A DNA stretch of 46,902 nucleotides. Origin: an uncultured Verrucomicrobia subdivision 3 bacterium. Lineage in GTDB: Bacteria; Verrucomicrobiota; Verrucomicrobiia; Limisphaerales; UBA11358. Shown in pieces: positions 35,276 through 44,166 of this stretch (within the stretch, counting starts at the first letter, position 1; each line of letters starts with the position of its first letter). Made by a program: the position numbers and the translations under genes. The stretch spans positions 1-46,902 of the forward strand of contig CAIXBQ010000128.1 of the NCBI GenBank assembly GCA_903917705.1. Direction: 5' to 3'. The notes under the pieces were generated by a model. That model was not told the origin of the DNA and made no database searches. It worked only from the letters and a program-made list of their open reading frames with translations.

Positions 35276-37345
35276 TCACGGTTCCGCGTTCAGTTCCAGC
35301 CGCACGCAGTCGTACATCACGCCCTGCGTCCAGTTCGACGCGAAGGACGTCAGCTTGATGGTGTTCGTGCCCGGCTGCAGCCACGCGGTGGCAAAGGTGA
35401 AGTCGCGCTCAAACCACCAGCCGCGGATGCCGTCCCGATGCATCACGCCGGTGGCGGGCAGCGGCCCGGTGTCGCCCGCTGAATGGCCGTTGAGGGTGAC
35501 TGCCACCCGCGAGCCGTCCCGCGCGCCCGCAAACGCCAGCCGCAGGGTCGCCCGGCCCGCGGGCAGGTTGGTCTGTTCAAACCGGATGGTCCACGTCGAA
35601 TCCTTCAGTCCCCCGCTGCGAACGCCGGGCGCGGCTTCGGCATTATTGCCGCCCGCCTCCTCATCCTCGCTGATGACCGGATGATTCAGGCCCGAGATGC
35701 GCGGTGGCTGTGCGTAATTCCAGTCGCGCCGCCAGTCGCTCCGCCCGACGGTGAAATTCACGTCGTTCGGAAATTCCTGCGGATACTGGTAGTATAGCCC
35801 CCATTGCCAGAAGTGGTCGCCGTGCCGGAACTCGCGCGCCGTGCGGTCGGGCACGCCGATTTCCCAAAGCGTGCGGCCAAAGCGCGGCGGCTGCCAGAAA
35901 AGCGTCCCCAGCGGTTTTTGCTCCGCCTCGCCAACGGTGATATTCGTCCGGGCAAATTCGCCGATGACCCCGTCGGCGAAGGCGTGCAAGGTATAGTTCC
36001 CCGGCCGGACATTGCGGATTACAAAATTTCCCTCCGGATCGGCGAGTGTCCAGAATTGATAGAACTTCGCGTCGCGCTGCCAGTCCACCTGCGGCGGAAA
36101 AGCCGACCGGTTCATCCGGTTGGCGCGGCCCGGCAGATAATCCGGCGCGGCCACGCCGACCCAGAGGTTGCTCATTTTCGCGCCCGGCGAAAATTCATCG
36201 CGCAACCTGATTTTCCCGCTGATCGCGCCGCGCTGCGCGGCGGACGGGTAATTGGTGTCGTTCACCCACGCGCAGGGCCAGCGCCGGATTTCGTTGGTCG
36301 CCTGCAGCAGTGCGTCGCGCCACAACGCTTCCGGGGCGGCTCCGCCGTTGCAATAGATTGCGAACGGCCCCACCACTTTGGTCCAGTCCTCGGCCGGCCC
36401 GACTGCGACCGAAGTGCCGCCGTAATGGCTGCCCTGCCACATGTTCAGCAGGGTCGGCAGGCCGCCGGGATTCACATCCAGGTGTCCGGTGAGTTCCGCC
36501 TTCGTCGGGCCGCCGCCGAGGTATTCGATGCTGGGGTTGATGAGCCAGAGGCCGATTTGTTTTTTGGTGCCCGCCCAGCCGTAGACGGGCGTCTCGGCAA
36601 AAACCGCGGAGTAATCGTATTTGTGCTCCACTTCGCCCTGGTGAACGCCGGTGGTCATGCGGCGGGCCTCCTTCAGGTTCATCTGCACGCCGTGGTCCCA
36701 GTCGTAGCCGGACGGCATCACGCGCTGGCGGTCGGCATCCACGGCCAGAAAATCAAACACACCCGGATTCAGCTTCATCGCGTAACGCGATTCGCCGGTC
36801 TGGTAAGCCGGCGAACCGGCGGCGTGATGGAACACCGCGCTGACGTAAAGCACCGCTTCACCCCGGCCAAGGCTGTAGCGGTAGTCCACATCCAGCGCCG
36901 CGCCGGTGCCGCCGCCGACATTGCCCGTGCGGCAGGATATTTCAACCCGCTCGGGCGTGTTCAGCCGCACTCCGGCCGCCTGGCCGGCGGGGCGGTTGCC
37001 AGTGCGCCCGACCGACGACCAGTAGCCGCCGCCGTGCGCCAGCAGTTCATGGCCGTGAAACTTCAGCGAAATGAGCGTGCCGTTCCGTTTCTCGATCTCG
37101 GCGCGCAGGAGCGAATTGTCCAGCGTGTACCTTCCGGCGTCTTCGATCAGTTGCACCGGCGCGGTGCTGTTCCCGGCGGCAGATAAATCCGGCCGGCCGG
37201 CCAGCAGGGCTCCGGCCAGGGCGGCGGTGAAAAAAAATCTCTGGTTCACGGGTGTTGGAACGGCGGCAAAAAGGTTCGCCGGACTCGCCGTGGCAGACGT
37301 GGAAACGGGGGGTGAAGTTACAGCCGCCGCCCCCTGAAAATTCAT
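35276..37345 (-). CDS. Secreted rhamnogalacturonan lyase, PL4-type
   Basis: 689 residues with a signal peptide near residues 33-60 (FFFTAALAGALLAGRPDLSA); the annotated ATG leaves a long Ala/Thr/Pro leader, so a start nearer VNQRFFF is possible. The N-terminal super-sandwich catalytic domain runs to about residue 350 (TLISLKFHGHELLAHGGGYW; KYDYSAVFAETPVYGWAG). A FnIII-like domain follows (GNYTLHAFADGVIGE), then the CBM-like jelly roll (LGTLFWQPPRFGRTLWEIGV and GDHFWQWGLYYQYPQEFPND, typical of PL4). The enzyme cleaves the rhamnose-galacturonate backbone of pectin by beta-elimination. It fits the plant-polysaccharide theme set by the GH2 enzyme and uronate-type MFS carrier. Confidence 0.87.
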   Translation of the reverse strand: MNFQGAAAVTSPPVSTSATASPANLFAAVPTPVNQRFFFTAALAGALLAGRPDLSAAGNSTAPVQLIEDAGRYTLDNSLLRAEIEKRNGTLISLKFHGHELLAHGGGYWSSVGRTGNRPAGQAAGVRLNTPERVEISCRTGNVGGGTGAALDVDYRYSLGRGEAVLYVSAVFHHAAGSPAYQTGESRYAMKLNPGVFDFLAVDADRQRVMPSGYDWDHGVQMNLKEARRMTTGVHQGEVEHKYDYSAVFAETPVYGWAGTKKQIGLWLINPSIEYLGGGPTKAELTGHLDVNPGGLPTLLNMWQGSHYGGTSVAVGPAEDWTKVVGPFAIYCNGGAAPEALWRDALLQATNEIRRWPCAWVNDTNYPSAAQRGAISGKIRLRDEFSPGAKMSNLWVGVAAPDYLPGRANRMNRSAFPPQVDWQRDAKFYQFWTLADPEGNFVIRNVRPGNYTLHAFADGVIGEFARTNITVGEAEQKPLGTLFWQPPRFGRTLWEIGVPDRTAREFRHGDHFWQWGLYYQYPQEFPNDVNFTVGRSDWRRDWNYAQPPRISGLNHPVISEDEEAGGNNAEAAPGVRSGGLKDSTWTIRFEQTNLPAGRATLRLAFAGARDGSRVAVTLNGHSAGDTGPLPATGVMHRDGIRGWWFERDFTFATAWLQPGTNTIKLTSFASNWTQGVMYDCVRLELNAEP

Positions 37346-37428
37346 CCGTCGGAAATCGAAATAAGCAAACCGTCTTTCAAGTATTACAAACGCTTTAGAT
37401 AAACAGATTCATCGCCGTCGGAATAGAA

Positions 37429-37456
37429 TTGATTCTTATTGTCGTCCGGTTATTTA
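37429..37456 (+). promoter_or_regulatory. Possible sigma-70 type promoter for the acyl-CoA dehydrogenase gene
   Basis: TTGATT at 37429-37434 and TATTTA at 37451-37456 are 16 bp apart in an AT-rich stretch 63-90 bp before the dehydrogenase ATG. This is a consensus match by eye only; no start-site data. Confidence 0.35.
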
Positions 37457-37518
37457 TTGTGCCTGACCAGCACCTGCAAAAAATTTACACAAACACATCC
37501 GTCACGAAAGAAACATTT

Positions 37519-39765
37519 ATGGAAGCAATCACTGAAGAAACAAAATCACCGGCGCCGGCCGTTTTGACCACGCTGCCCTCCGACGATGTCCGCCAGATCA
37601 TGTGGCGGTTCGCCGACCGTTATGAGCTCCACATGCTGGTGCAATCGGCGCGCGGCGTGGCGCGCGGGCCGGTCGCGCGGCTCGTGGCCGCGGGCGGGCG
37701 CAATTCGCATGAATGGACGGCGGAGAAAAACGCCCTGCTCCAGCATTACGACGAAAGCGGCATCACCGCCGCCTCGCTGGAGCCTGAGCAGGGCGGCTAC
37801 ATCGCCGGGCCGAAAAACCTGGCGCTCGCGCTCCTCGCCTTTGAGCTCGCTTGGGTGGATGCCGGCGCGGCCACCGGCAGCCTTGCGGGCAATCTCGGCC
37901 TCGCGCCGATTCATGAGCGCGGCACGCCGGCGCAGCGCGAGCAATATGTCAGCGGGGCCGCGCCGCTCAAGCCGGGCGAGCACCGCAAGCAGATCCGCGC
38001 GGCCTTTGCGCTGACCGAGCCGATTCCGTTTGTCGGCGTCGAGACGGGAATGCTGGCCGGCAAAGTGCGCGTCGCCGATTGGAAAAATGGCGGCGAACCG
38101 CTGTTGCAGGTGGAGAAGCGCGGACGGTTCATCACCAATATGGGTTTTGCCAATGTCGTCACGGCGGCCGTGGACTCGGACGACGCCCGCATCAAGGGCA
38201 GTTGCATGGTTATTCTCGAAGAAGGCGATCCGGGCGTCTGGGATCGTGGCACGCCGACTAAGAAGCTCGTCCATCAGCTTTCCTCGACGAACGATCCGGT
38301 GTTCAATTTGAAGGTTCCGGCGCATCGCATCGTCGGCGGCTACACGGTCAAGGACGGCGTCATCATCCCCAATTATTCGCACGGTGAAATCATCGAGGCC
38401 GTGTTCCGCCGGACGCGCGTGACTGTCGGTCTGATGACGAGCGCCAAGCTGCTTTCCGCCGTCGAGCCGGTGATTCTTTACCAGCGCCGCCGTTTCCGCG
38501 GCGGCGAAGGCGCGCCCGGCACGCCGCGTTATGAGCTCGGCATCCAGCAGAAGGAGGATGCGCTGCATCGCCTCGTGGATGTTTGGGCCACCGGCGAGGC
38601 CAGCGCCTCGCTCGGCTTCCATGCGGCGCGCCTGTTTGACGAGCTGGATCCGCTGGAAAAAGTGAAGGACCAGTGGCTCGCCGGCAAAAAATTGACCGGC
38701 CGCGCGGCCCTCAAGGAGATGGCCCGGATCAACGCCGACGCGATGGAGCTGGTAAAAATCAATTCCCAGCCCGCCAGCGAACGCGATTCGTCGCGCGCCG
38801 GGGATTTGGAGGCGGATCCGCTCGTGAAATTTGCGGTGCTCGATTCGCTGGCCAATGTGTTTTGCCCGGCGTGCAAACTCTGGAACACCGGTCACGGTGC
38901 CAACATGATGCGCGAGGCAGTCAGCCTCATGGGCGGCTACGGGGTCACGGAGGATTGCCCCGGCTTCCTCGGCCAGAAATGGATGGACGCCCAGCTTGAG
39001 GCGACTTACGAGGGGCCCGAGGCCGTGCAGCGCCTGCAGCTTTCCCTCACCATGACGAACGAGCTGTTCCTCGCGCAGTTCAAACAGTGGATTTCCGGAC
39101 TGCGCCGGCTTGCGGGCGAACGCCCCGGCACCGGCGCCTGCACGCTGGCCAGCGCAATGCAGCTGTGGCTCTGGACGCTCAATCACGTCCAGACCGCCGT
39201 GGATGCGGACGGCGTCAGGCTCTTCCACAAAACCCGCCAGGGGGTCACCTTCCCGCTGGCCGATGCCCTGTGCTGGCTGCTCGCCGCTCGGCAATTCATT
39301 CTCGACGTGGTGGAACTGGAGACCAGGGGCGCGGAAAATCCCGCGCTGGCCGAGGGCCTGGCCGGCACCGTGGGCTTCTTCAACGACCTGGCCCACGTCC
39401 AGTGCGCCCGCGCCGCCGGCGAAATCAGCCGCATCACGTCGGAACTGGTTTTCGGCTACAACCGCCATCCCGCCTGGGACGAAACCAGCTGCCATGCCTG
39501 TTATTGCGCCGAGGAATTGGAGTCGCTCGAGGGTTTGATCCCCGGCATTGACAGCTCGGCCCGCGCCTATTCCGATGTGGCCGAAACGGGCGAGCAACAC
39601 CCGTGTAAAACCGGGCCGTGCGTGAAATTCCACGGCCTCGAAAATTTCATCCGCCTGCGCGCCAAGCTGGATGGCTGCCTGACCGGCTGCCGCCTCGCCA
39701 AGGACCGCGCCGCCGAATCACTGACCAAAGTGATGACGCGCGAGGCGCTGGATTACCCGGTTTAG
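37519..39765 (+). CDS. Acyl-CoA dehydrogenase family protein with C-terminal extension
   Basis: ATG at 37519 gives a 748-residue protein starting MEAITEETKSPAP. The dehydrogenase core is visible as AAFALTEPIPFVGVETG (FAD/substrate loop), HRIVGGYTVKDGV, and the C-terminal helical domain with SLMGGYGVTEDCPGF and EATYEGPEAVQRLQLS. The usual family length is 380-600. The last 150 residues form an added helical domain ending in a cysteine-containing section (HACYCAEE; HPCKTGPCVKFHG; LDGCLTGCR). The enzyme would oxidise an acyl-CoA and pass electrons to ETF. It is followed 102 bp later by the ETF:quinone oxidoreductase-like gene and a broken etfB, so the locus was probably one electron-transfer unit. 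Exact substrate unknown. Confidence 0.85.
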   Translation: MEAITEETKSPAPAVLTTLPSDDVRQIMWRFADRYELHMLVQSARGVARGPVARLVAAGGRNSHEWTAEKNALLQHYDESGITAASLEPEQGGYIAGPKNLALALLAFELAWVDAGAATGSLAGNLGLAPIHERGTPAQREQYVSGAAPLKPGEHRKQIRAAFALTEPIPFVGVETGMLAGKVRVADWKNGGEPLLQVEKRGRFITNMGFANVVTAAVDSDDARIKGSCMVILEEGDPGVWDRGTPTKKLVHQLSSTNDPVFNLKVPAHRIVGGYTVKDGVIIPNYSHGEIIEAVFRRTRVTVGLMTSAKLLSAVEPVILYQRRRFRGGEGAPGTPRYELGIQQKEDALHRLVDVWATGEASASLGFHAARLFDELDPLEKVKDQWLAGKKLTGRAALKEMARINADAMELVKINSQPASERDSSRAGDLEADPLVKFAVLDSLANVFCPACKLWNTGHGANMMREAVSLMGGYGVTEDCPGFLGQKWMDAQLEATYEGPEAVQRLQLSLTMTNELFLAQFKQWISGLRRLAGERPGTGACTLASAMQLWLWTLNHVQTAVDADGVRLFHKTRQGVTFPLADALCWLLAARQFILDVVELETRGAENPALAEGLAGTVGFFNDLAHVQCARAAGEISRITSELVFGYNRHPAWDETSCHACYCAEELESLEGLIPGIDSSARAYSDVAETGEQHPCKTGPCVKFHGLENFIRLRAKLDGCLTGCRLAKDRAAESLTKVMTREALDYPV

Positions 39766-39867
39766 CCCCCGGAGGAGCCGGGGTGATGAGACTCTGACCT
39801 GACTGATTTGAAGACTCATCACGCCGTCGCCTGTCATCAAAACCAGCCTCGGGCAAAGTGATTTGAT

Positions 39868-41727
39868 ATGTCAGACCAACCTCAAATCGAACGCCAGCGC
39901 ATGGACGCGGACATCGTCTGCGTCGGCTTTGGCCCGGCCACGGCGGGATTTCTCGCCACGCTGTCCAAACAACTCGTCAACCCCGACGGCACGCCCGCCG
40001 TCGAAAGCGCCGTCATGCCCGGCCTGCCGCCGCAGGTGCTTTGCTACGAACGCGCGGATGACATCGGCTTTGGCGTATCCGGCGTTGTGACCAAGGCGCG
40101 GGCGCTGAAGACGAGCTTTCCCGAAATCAAAACCGCCGGCATCCCGATGGCCGCGCCGGTGGGCGAGGAAAAGGTGCTGTACCTGCTCGATCCCGGCGGG
40201 GCGAGCCGGCGCTCGCGGACGCTGCGCCTCGCGGACGCGTTGATTCGTGCCACAAAATTCGCGCTGCCGGTCGAAAATCATGCGCTGAACCTGCCGTGGA
40301 CCCCGGCGTTCCTGCATAAGCACGACGGCCTGATCCTCTCGATGGGCCAGTTTATGCAATGGGTCGGCGCGCAGGTGCAAAGCACCGGCACCGTCCAAAT
40401 CTGGCCCGGCACCCCGGTCTCGCAGGCGCTCGTTGAAAACGAAAAGGTCGTGGGCGTGCGCTTGCTCGATCAGGGCGTGGACAAAAATGGCAATCCGTCC
40501 GACGGCTTCACGCCCGGTATGGACATCCACGCCGCGCTCACCGTCGTCGGCGACGGTCCGGTCGGCGCAATCGGCCGGCAACTCGACGCCCAATTCGGTA
40601 TGCCGGACGGCCACCACACCCGCGACTGGGCCGTGGGCATGAAGTTCGTCGTGGATTTGCCCGAAGATACGCCGCTCAAAGCCGGCACCGTGCTCCACAC
40701 GTTCGGTTATCCCGAGCCGGAGATTTTCGGGTTTCTCTACGTCCATCCGGATCGCGTCGCCTCGCTCGGCATTTTTGTGCCGTCGTGGTTCGACAGCCCG
40801 GCGCGCACGGCCTACCGCTATCTCCAGCATTGGATGCTGCATCCGTATCTCTGGCGCCATCTTCAGGGCGGCAAGCTCCGCTCCTGGGGCGCCAAGACGC
40901 TCGGCGAATCCGGCAAACACGGCGAGCCGCATCTCACCGGCGACGGTTACGCGCGCATCGGCGAAGGCAGCGGCACCACGAACGTCCTCACCGGCTCCGG
41001 CGTGGACGAGGCCTGGGCCAGCGGCACGCAGCTCGCCGAGGCCGTCCTCGAATTGCTCAAGGCCAAGAAGCCGTTCACCATGCAAAACCTCGATGAAGCC
41101 TACGTTAAACGCCGCCGCGCGAGCTGGGTGGAGGCCGAAGGCCGCGTCGCCGAAAAATCCCGCGACGGTTTTCAGAAAGGCGTCGCCACCGGCATGATCG
41201 GCATGGCACTCGCCGGTTTGACGAATGGAAAACTTTCCCTCGGCAGCGCGCCCGTCCAGCCGTGGAAACGCATTCCGACGGTGGAAGATTATTTTACCGG
41301 AAAAATTTCCCGCGACGAAATCGCAAAGCTCCGCGCCGAGTGCAAAGCCAAAAACGTTTCCCTCCACGGCGCGCTGATGGACAAGGCCGGCTGGCCCGCG
41401 ATTCCGTTCGACGGCCAGTTGCTCGTGTCGCATCAGGACGCGCTGCTGATGGGCGGCAAGGTGCAGGCGCCGGGCGGCTACGCGGATCATGTGGTTTTCC
41501 TGCATCCCGAACTCTGCGAGAAATGCGGCGCGCGGATTTGCATCGAGGCGTGCAGCGGCCAGGCGATTTATCCCGGCGAAACCGGCGTGCCGGCGTTTGA
41601 CCGCGAGAAATGCGTCCACTGCGGCGCATGCCTGTGGAACTGTTCGCAGGCGAACCCGGAAAATCCCGAACGCATGAACATCGCCTTCCGCGCCGGCACC
41701 GGCGGATTGCATTCGGCGGAGAATTGA
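39868..41727 (+). CDS. ETF:quinone oxidoreductase-like flavoprotein with C-terminal 4Fe-4S domain
   Basis: 619 residues. An FAD-binding Rossmann motif lies near residue 15 (DIVCVGFGPATAGFLATL), the second FAD region is LTVVGDGPVGAIGRQL, and the ubiquinone-side region includes GYARIGEGSGTTNVLTGSGV. The C-terminal ferredoxin-like domain holds CEKCGARICIEAC and CVHCGACLWNC cysteines. The reaction takes electrons from reduced ETF into membrane quinone. The gene follows the acyl-CoA dehydrogenase and lies upstream of a remnant of etfB, its normal partner. A functional ETF must therefore be encoded elsewhere, or the pathway is decaying. Confidence 0.87.
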   Translation: MSDQPQIERQRMDADIVCVGFGPATAGFLATLSKQLVNPDGTPAVESAVMPGLPPQVLCYERADDIGFGVSGVVTKARALKTSFPEIKTAGIPMAAPVGEEKVLYLLDPGGASRRSRTLRLADALIRATKFALPVENHALNLPWTPAFLHKHDGLILSMGQFMQWVGAQVQSTGTVQIWPGTPVSQALVENEKVVGVRLLDQGVDKNGNPSDGFTPGMDIHAALTVVGDGPVGAIGRQLDAQFGMPDGHHTRDWAVGMKFVVDLPEDTPLKAGTVLHTFGYPEPEIFGFLYVHPDRVASLGIFVPSWFDSPARTAYRYLQHWMLHPYLWRHLQGGKLRSWGAKTLGESGKHGEPHLTGDGYARIGEGSGTTNVLTGSGVDEAWASGTQLAEAVLELLKAKKPFTMQNLDEAYVKRRRASWVEAEGRVAEKSRDGFQKGVATGMIGMALAGLTNGKLSLGSAPVQPWKRIPTVEDYFTGKISRDEIAKLRAECKAKNVSLHGALMDKAGWPAIPFDGQLLVSHQDALLMGGKVQAPGGYADHVVFLHPELCEKCGARICIEACSGQAIYPGETGVPAFDREKCVHCGACLWNCSQANPENPERMNIAFRAGTGGLHSAEN

Positions 41728-41739
41728 AAGGAATCGAAT

Positions 41740-42537
41740 ATGCGCAAATACGCTCTTCTTCGTATCTTCCTGTGGATAATCGCAGGTATCGTCTTCGGGT
41801 TCATCTTGATTTCTCGAACTGGCGAAGATTGGTTGAGGCAGTTCCCGATTTTTGGAGGTATCATCAATGCTCTACTTTTGCCGGCACAGTGGTTGACGAA
41901 CCTGTGGTTTGCAGCTGGATTTGGACCTCATGGAGATGCCGGATTTGTTATCATGCTGATTTTCATGGTAGGAATATGGCCAATTTACGGCTTGCTGATT
42001 GGCTTGCTTCTCGAATGGATCAGAACAAGACGCAAGGCGTCATCTTCACCACGACAAACCGATCAAAAACTTGGCTTCTTTCAAAACTTTGGCCGTCGCA
42101 TCAAACAACACAAAACGCTCTCCATTTTTGCCGCAGCTTTGCTAGTGGCAATATGCAGCTATTGTATCTCAAAAAAAGTTTCGTTGTTTCAAGAGCGCAA
42201 ATACTTCATCGAACAAATTAATCGCAAGGCTGTCGCGGAAGCTTGCCTCGACATCCTTACGCAACCAGAGAAATATTCGCTGTCTATCGGTAGTTCGATG
42301 GAAAAAGACCCGATGCACAATCCGAGCCTCCCTGAAGTTATTCGGCAACTACAGCCAAAATTCGTTTGCGTGCGAGGTGCCGATGTCTCAGCAAGCGTTA
42401 TGATTACCAAGAACAACTATACTTACCTGTTCTTCGAGCACCCGTTCGGCGATCTTAAAAGTTATAATTTAGTTTACCAAGAAGGACCATCCTCAACTGA
42501 CCGAAGAACTACTTTATACACGATTTCAAAACCATGA
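41740..42537 (+). CDS. AT-rich membrane protein of unknown function
   Basis: 265 residues, not recognised. About four hydrophobic segments: LLRIFLWIIAGIVFGFILI near the start, FPIFGGIINALLLPAQWL, FVIMLIFMVGIWPIYGLLIG near residue 75, and TLSIFAAALLVAICSYCI near residue 135. A soluble C-terminal domain of about 120 residues follows (EVIRQLQPKFVCVRGADVSA). Base composition is visibly richer in A/T than the flanking genes. It begins 13 bp after the flavoprotein stop with AAAGGA as ribosome site. Its TGA overlaps the ATG of the etfB remnant. Position and composition suggest a recently acquired gene placed between etf-QO and etfB. Confidence 0.7.
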   Translation: MRKYALLRIFLWIIAGIVFGFILISRTGEDWLRQFPIFGGIINALLLPAQWLTNLWFAAGFGPHGDAGFVIMLIFMVGIWPIYGLLIGLLLEWIRTRRKASSSPRQTDQKLGFFQNFGRRIKQHKTLSIFAAALLVAICSYCISKKVSLFQERKYFIEQINRKAVAEACLDILTQPEKYSLSIGSSMEKDPMHNPSLPEVIRQLQPKFVCVRGADVSASVMITKNNYTYLFFEHPFGDLKSYNLVYQEGPSSTDRRTTLYTISKP

Positions 42538-42682
42538 GCACAGCCTATCAAATTGTCGTTTGCGGCAGCATCGTTCCCGATCCGCTGCCGACGCTTGAAC
42601 CCGTCGCCTCACCCACCGGGCCGGCGTTGAAAAATGAATGATGCTGCCCGCCGTCCTCGATCCATGGGCCGGCCAAGCCGCG
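42534..42682 (+). pseudogene. etfB remnant: N-terminus of ETF beta subunit, frameshifted and truncated
   Basis: The reading frame from the ATG at 42534 gives MSTAYQIVVCGSIVPDPLPT, then LEPVASPTGPALKNE and a stop at 42639. One base back in the reading (from 42638), the protein continues MMLPAVLDPWAGQAA to a stop at 42683. Joined, this matches the opening of FixA/EtfB-type beta subunits as I know them (IVVCGxIVPDPLQTLEPV... LKNEMMLPAVLDPWA). One A appears to be missing between GAA and ATGATG. After WAGQAA the similarity stops, and a small GC hairpin (42675-42695) and the DNA glycosylase gene follow. About 200 codons of etfB and all of etfA are gone. Recognition is by eye. Confidence 0.6.
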
Positions 42683-42727
42683 TGACGCGGGGCTTGCGCC
42701 TACGGGGAATTGGAACACTCTTCCGGC

Positions 42728-43279
42728 GTGAAAAAGCTTTCCCGTGAGTTTTACGACCGCGACACGACCGTGGTCGCGCAGGAATTGCTCGGGAAACTGC
42801 TCGTCCGCCAGGCCGGCGGGGTTGAGCGCATCGGGCGGATTGTCGAGGTGGAGGCGTATCTCGGCGAACACGACCTGGCGGCGCACTCCTCAAAAGGCCT
42901 GACGGCGCGGACGAAAACCATGTTCGGCCCACCCGGCCACGCCTACGTTTATTTCATCTACGGCATGTATTTCTGCATGAACGTGGTGACGGAGGGCGAA
43001 GGCCATGCGTCCGCCGTGTTGCTCCGCGCGCTCGAGCCGGTGAAAAATGTGGCGGGCCGCACGCAGGGGCCGGGGCTGCTCTGCCGCGCCCTGGACATTG
43101 ACCGCCGGCTGAACGGGCACGATTTGTTGAGCGACGATTTTCACCTCGCCGATCCGGAAACGGCGGGGAGGATTACCATCGTCAAGCGCCCGCGCATCGG
43201 CGTGGATTACGCGAAGCACTGGGCGAGGCGGCGCCTGCGGTTTTACCTCAAGGGCAATCCGTTCGTCTCGCGCCCGTGA
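42728..43279 (+). CDS. 3-methyladenine DNA glycosylase (AAG/MPG family)
   Basis: Base-excision repair enzyme that removes alkylated purines from DNA. Family marks: SREFYDRDTTVVAQELLGK at the start, GRIVEVEAYLGEHDLAAHSS with the catalytic Glu, TMFGPPGHAYVYFIYGMYFC with the intercalating Tyr region, and AGRTQGPGLLCRALDID. The GTG at 42728 is chosen since VKKLSREFY is the normal family opening; a TTG at 42710 would add six residues. Length of about 183 residues fits. It sits just after the etfB remnant and probably became the neighbour through that deletion. No strong ribosome site is visible. Confidence 0.9.
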   Translation: MKKLSREFYDRDTTVVAQELLGKLLVRQAGGVERIGRIVEVEAYLGEHDLAAHSSKGLTARTKTMFGPPGHAYVYFIYGMYFCMNVVTEGEGHASAVLLRALEPVKNVAGRTQGPGLLCRALDIDRRLNGHDLLSDDFHLADPETAGRITIVKRPRIGVDYAKHWARRRLRFYLKGNPFVSRP

Positions 43280-43341
43280 TCGCGGTTTAACCTTGCGCCC
43301 GCCGGCGCTCTGGGGAATGCTCCAAAATAAAATCTATACCT

Positions 43342-44166
43342 ATGCGTGCTGAATCTGTTGCCAAGCTGGTCGGGATTGCCCTCCTGATTTTCGTTATCAT
43401 CATCGCGGCTTCCTCCGCCAGCTATGTCGTGCAGCCCGGCTTTCGCGGCGTGGAGGTGACGCTCGGCAAAGTCTCCCCCGTGTTCAAGCCGGAGGGCTTC
43501 GGCTACAAGACGCCGTTCATCACCACCATCGTGCCGGTGTCCGTCCGCCAGCAGACGCGCGAGCTGATGGCGGAATGTTATTCCTCGGATTTGCAGCAGG
43601 TGAAAACGGAGCTGCGCGTGCTCTACCGCGTGCCGGAAAGTTCCGTGGTGAAGATTTACCAGCAGTTTGCCGGCGATCCCTTCGACAGCCTGATCGCGCC
43701 GCGCGTGCAGGAGGCCCTGAAGGAAGCCGCCGCCGCCCAGAGCGCCGAGCAGATCGTCAAGCAGCGCGAAGCCATCAAGTCCAGCGCGCTCGCGGCCGCG
43801 CAGAAAAAAGTCGGCGACATCGTGGTCATCGTGGACGTGGTGATCCAGAACATTGATCTCTCGCACGAACTCGAGACGGCCATCGAATCGAAAATGGTCA
43901 TGGAGCAGGAAGCGGCCAAGGCCAAGTTCACCCAGCAGAAAGCGCAGATCGAGGCCGACACCGTCGTCATCAAGGCCAAGGGCGACGCGGAATCCATCAA
44001 GATCCGCGGCGAGGCGCTCAAGCAGACGCCGGCCTTCATTGACTTGCAGATCGTGGAAAAATGGGACGGCAAGGCGCCGTTGTATGTCGGCGGCGCCGGC
44101 GGCGGCGGCGTGAGCATGCTGTTGCCGGCCGTTGACCTGCAAAAAACCCGCGCCACCAATCCATGA
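43342..44166 (+). CDS. SPFH/prohibitin-family membrane protein
   Basis: 274 residues. One N-terminal membrane span (AKLVGIALLIFVIIIAASSA), then the SPFH domain (QPGFRGVEVTLGKVSPVFKP to LRVLYRVPESSVVKIYQ), then a long charged helical region (residues 130-230; SAEQIVKQREAIKSSALAAA, MVMEQEAAKAKFTQQKAQ) expected to form a coiled coil, and a glycine-rich C-terminus (GGAGGGGVSML). Such proteins form ring-like assemblies on the membrane and commonly regulate membrane proteases. The ATGA overlap with the next small membrane protein gene implies coupled synthesis. Confidence 0.9.
   Translation: MRAESVAKLVGIALLIFVIIIAASSASYVVQPGFRGVEVTLGKVSPVFKPEGFGYKTPFITTIVPVSVRQQTRELMAECYSSDLQQVKTELRVLYRVPESSVVKIYQQFAGDPFDSLIAPRVQEALKEAAAAQSAEQIVKQREAIKSSALAAAQKKVGDIVVIVDVVIQNIDLSHELETAIESKMVMEQEAAKAKFTQQKAQIEADTVVIKAKGDAESIKIRGEALKQTPAFIDLQIVEKWDGKAPLYVGGAGGGGVSMLLPAVDLQKTRATNP

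Noticed and set aside
37546..39633. Long minus-strand frame opposite the acyl-CoA dehydrogenase (similarly 39871-41712, 15426-17090 and 27773-29689)
   Set aside because: Low-complexity translations with no family motifs, opposite genes with clear conserved motifs.
42675..42695. GC hairpin AAGCCGCG-TGA-CGCGGGGCTT as an independent REP element
   Set aside because: Single, bulged and not matching the 46239 family; noted only as a mark near the etfB break.
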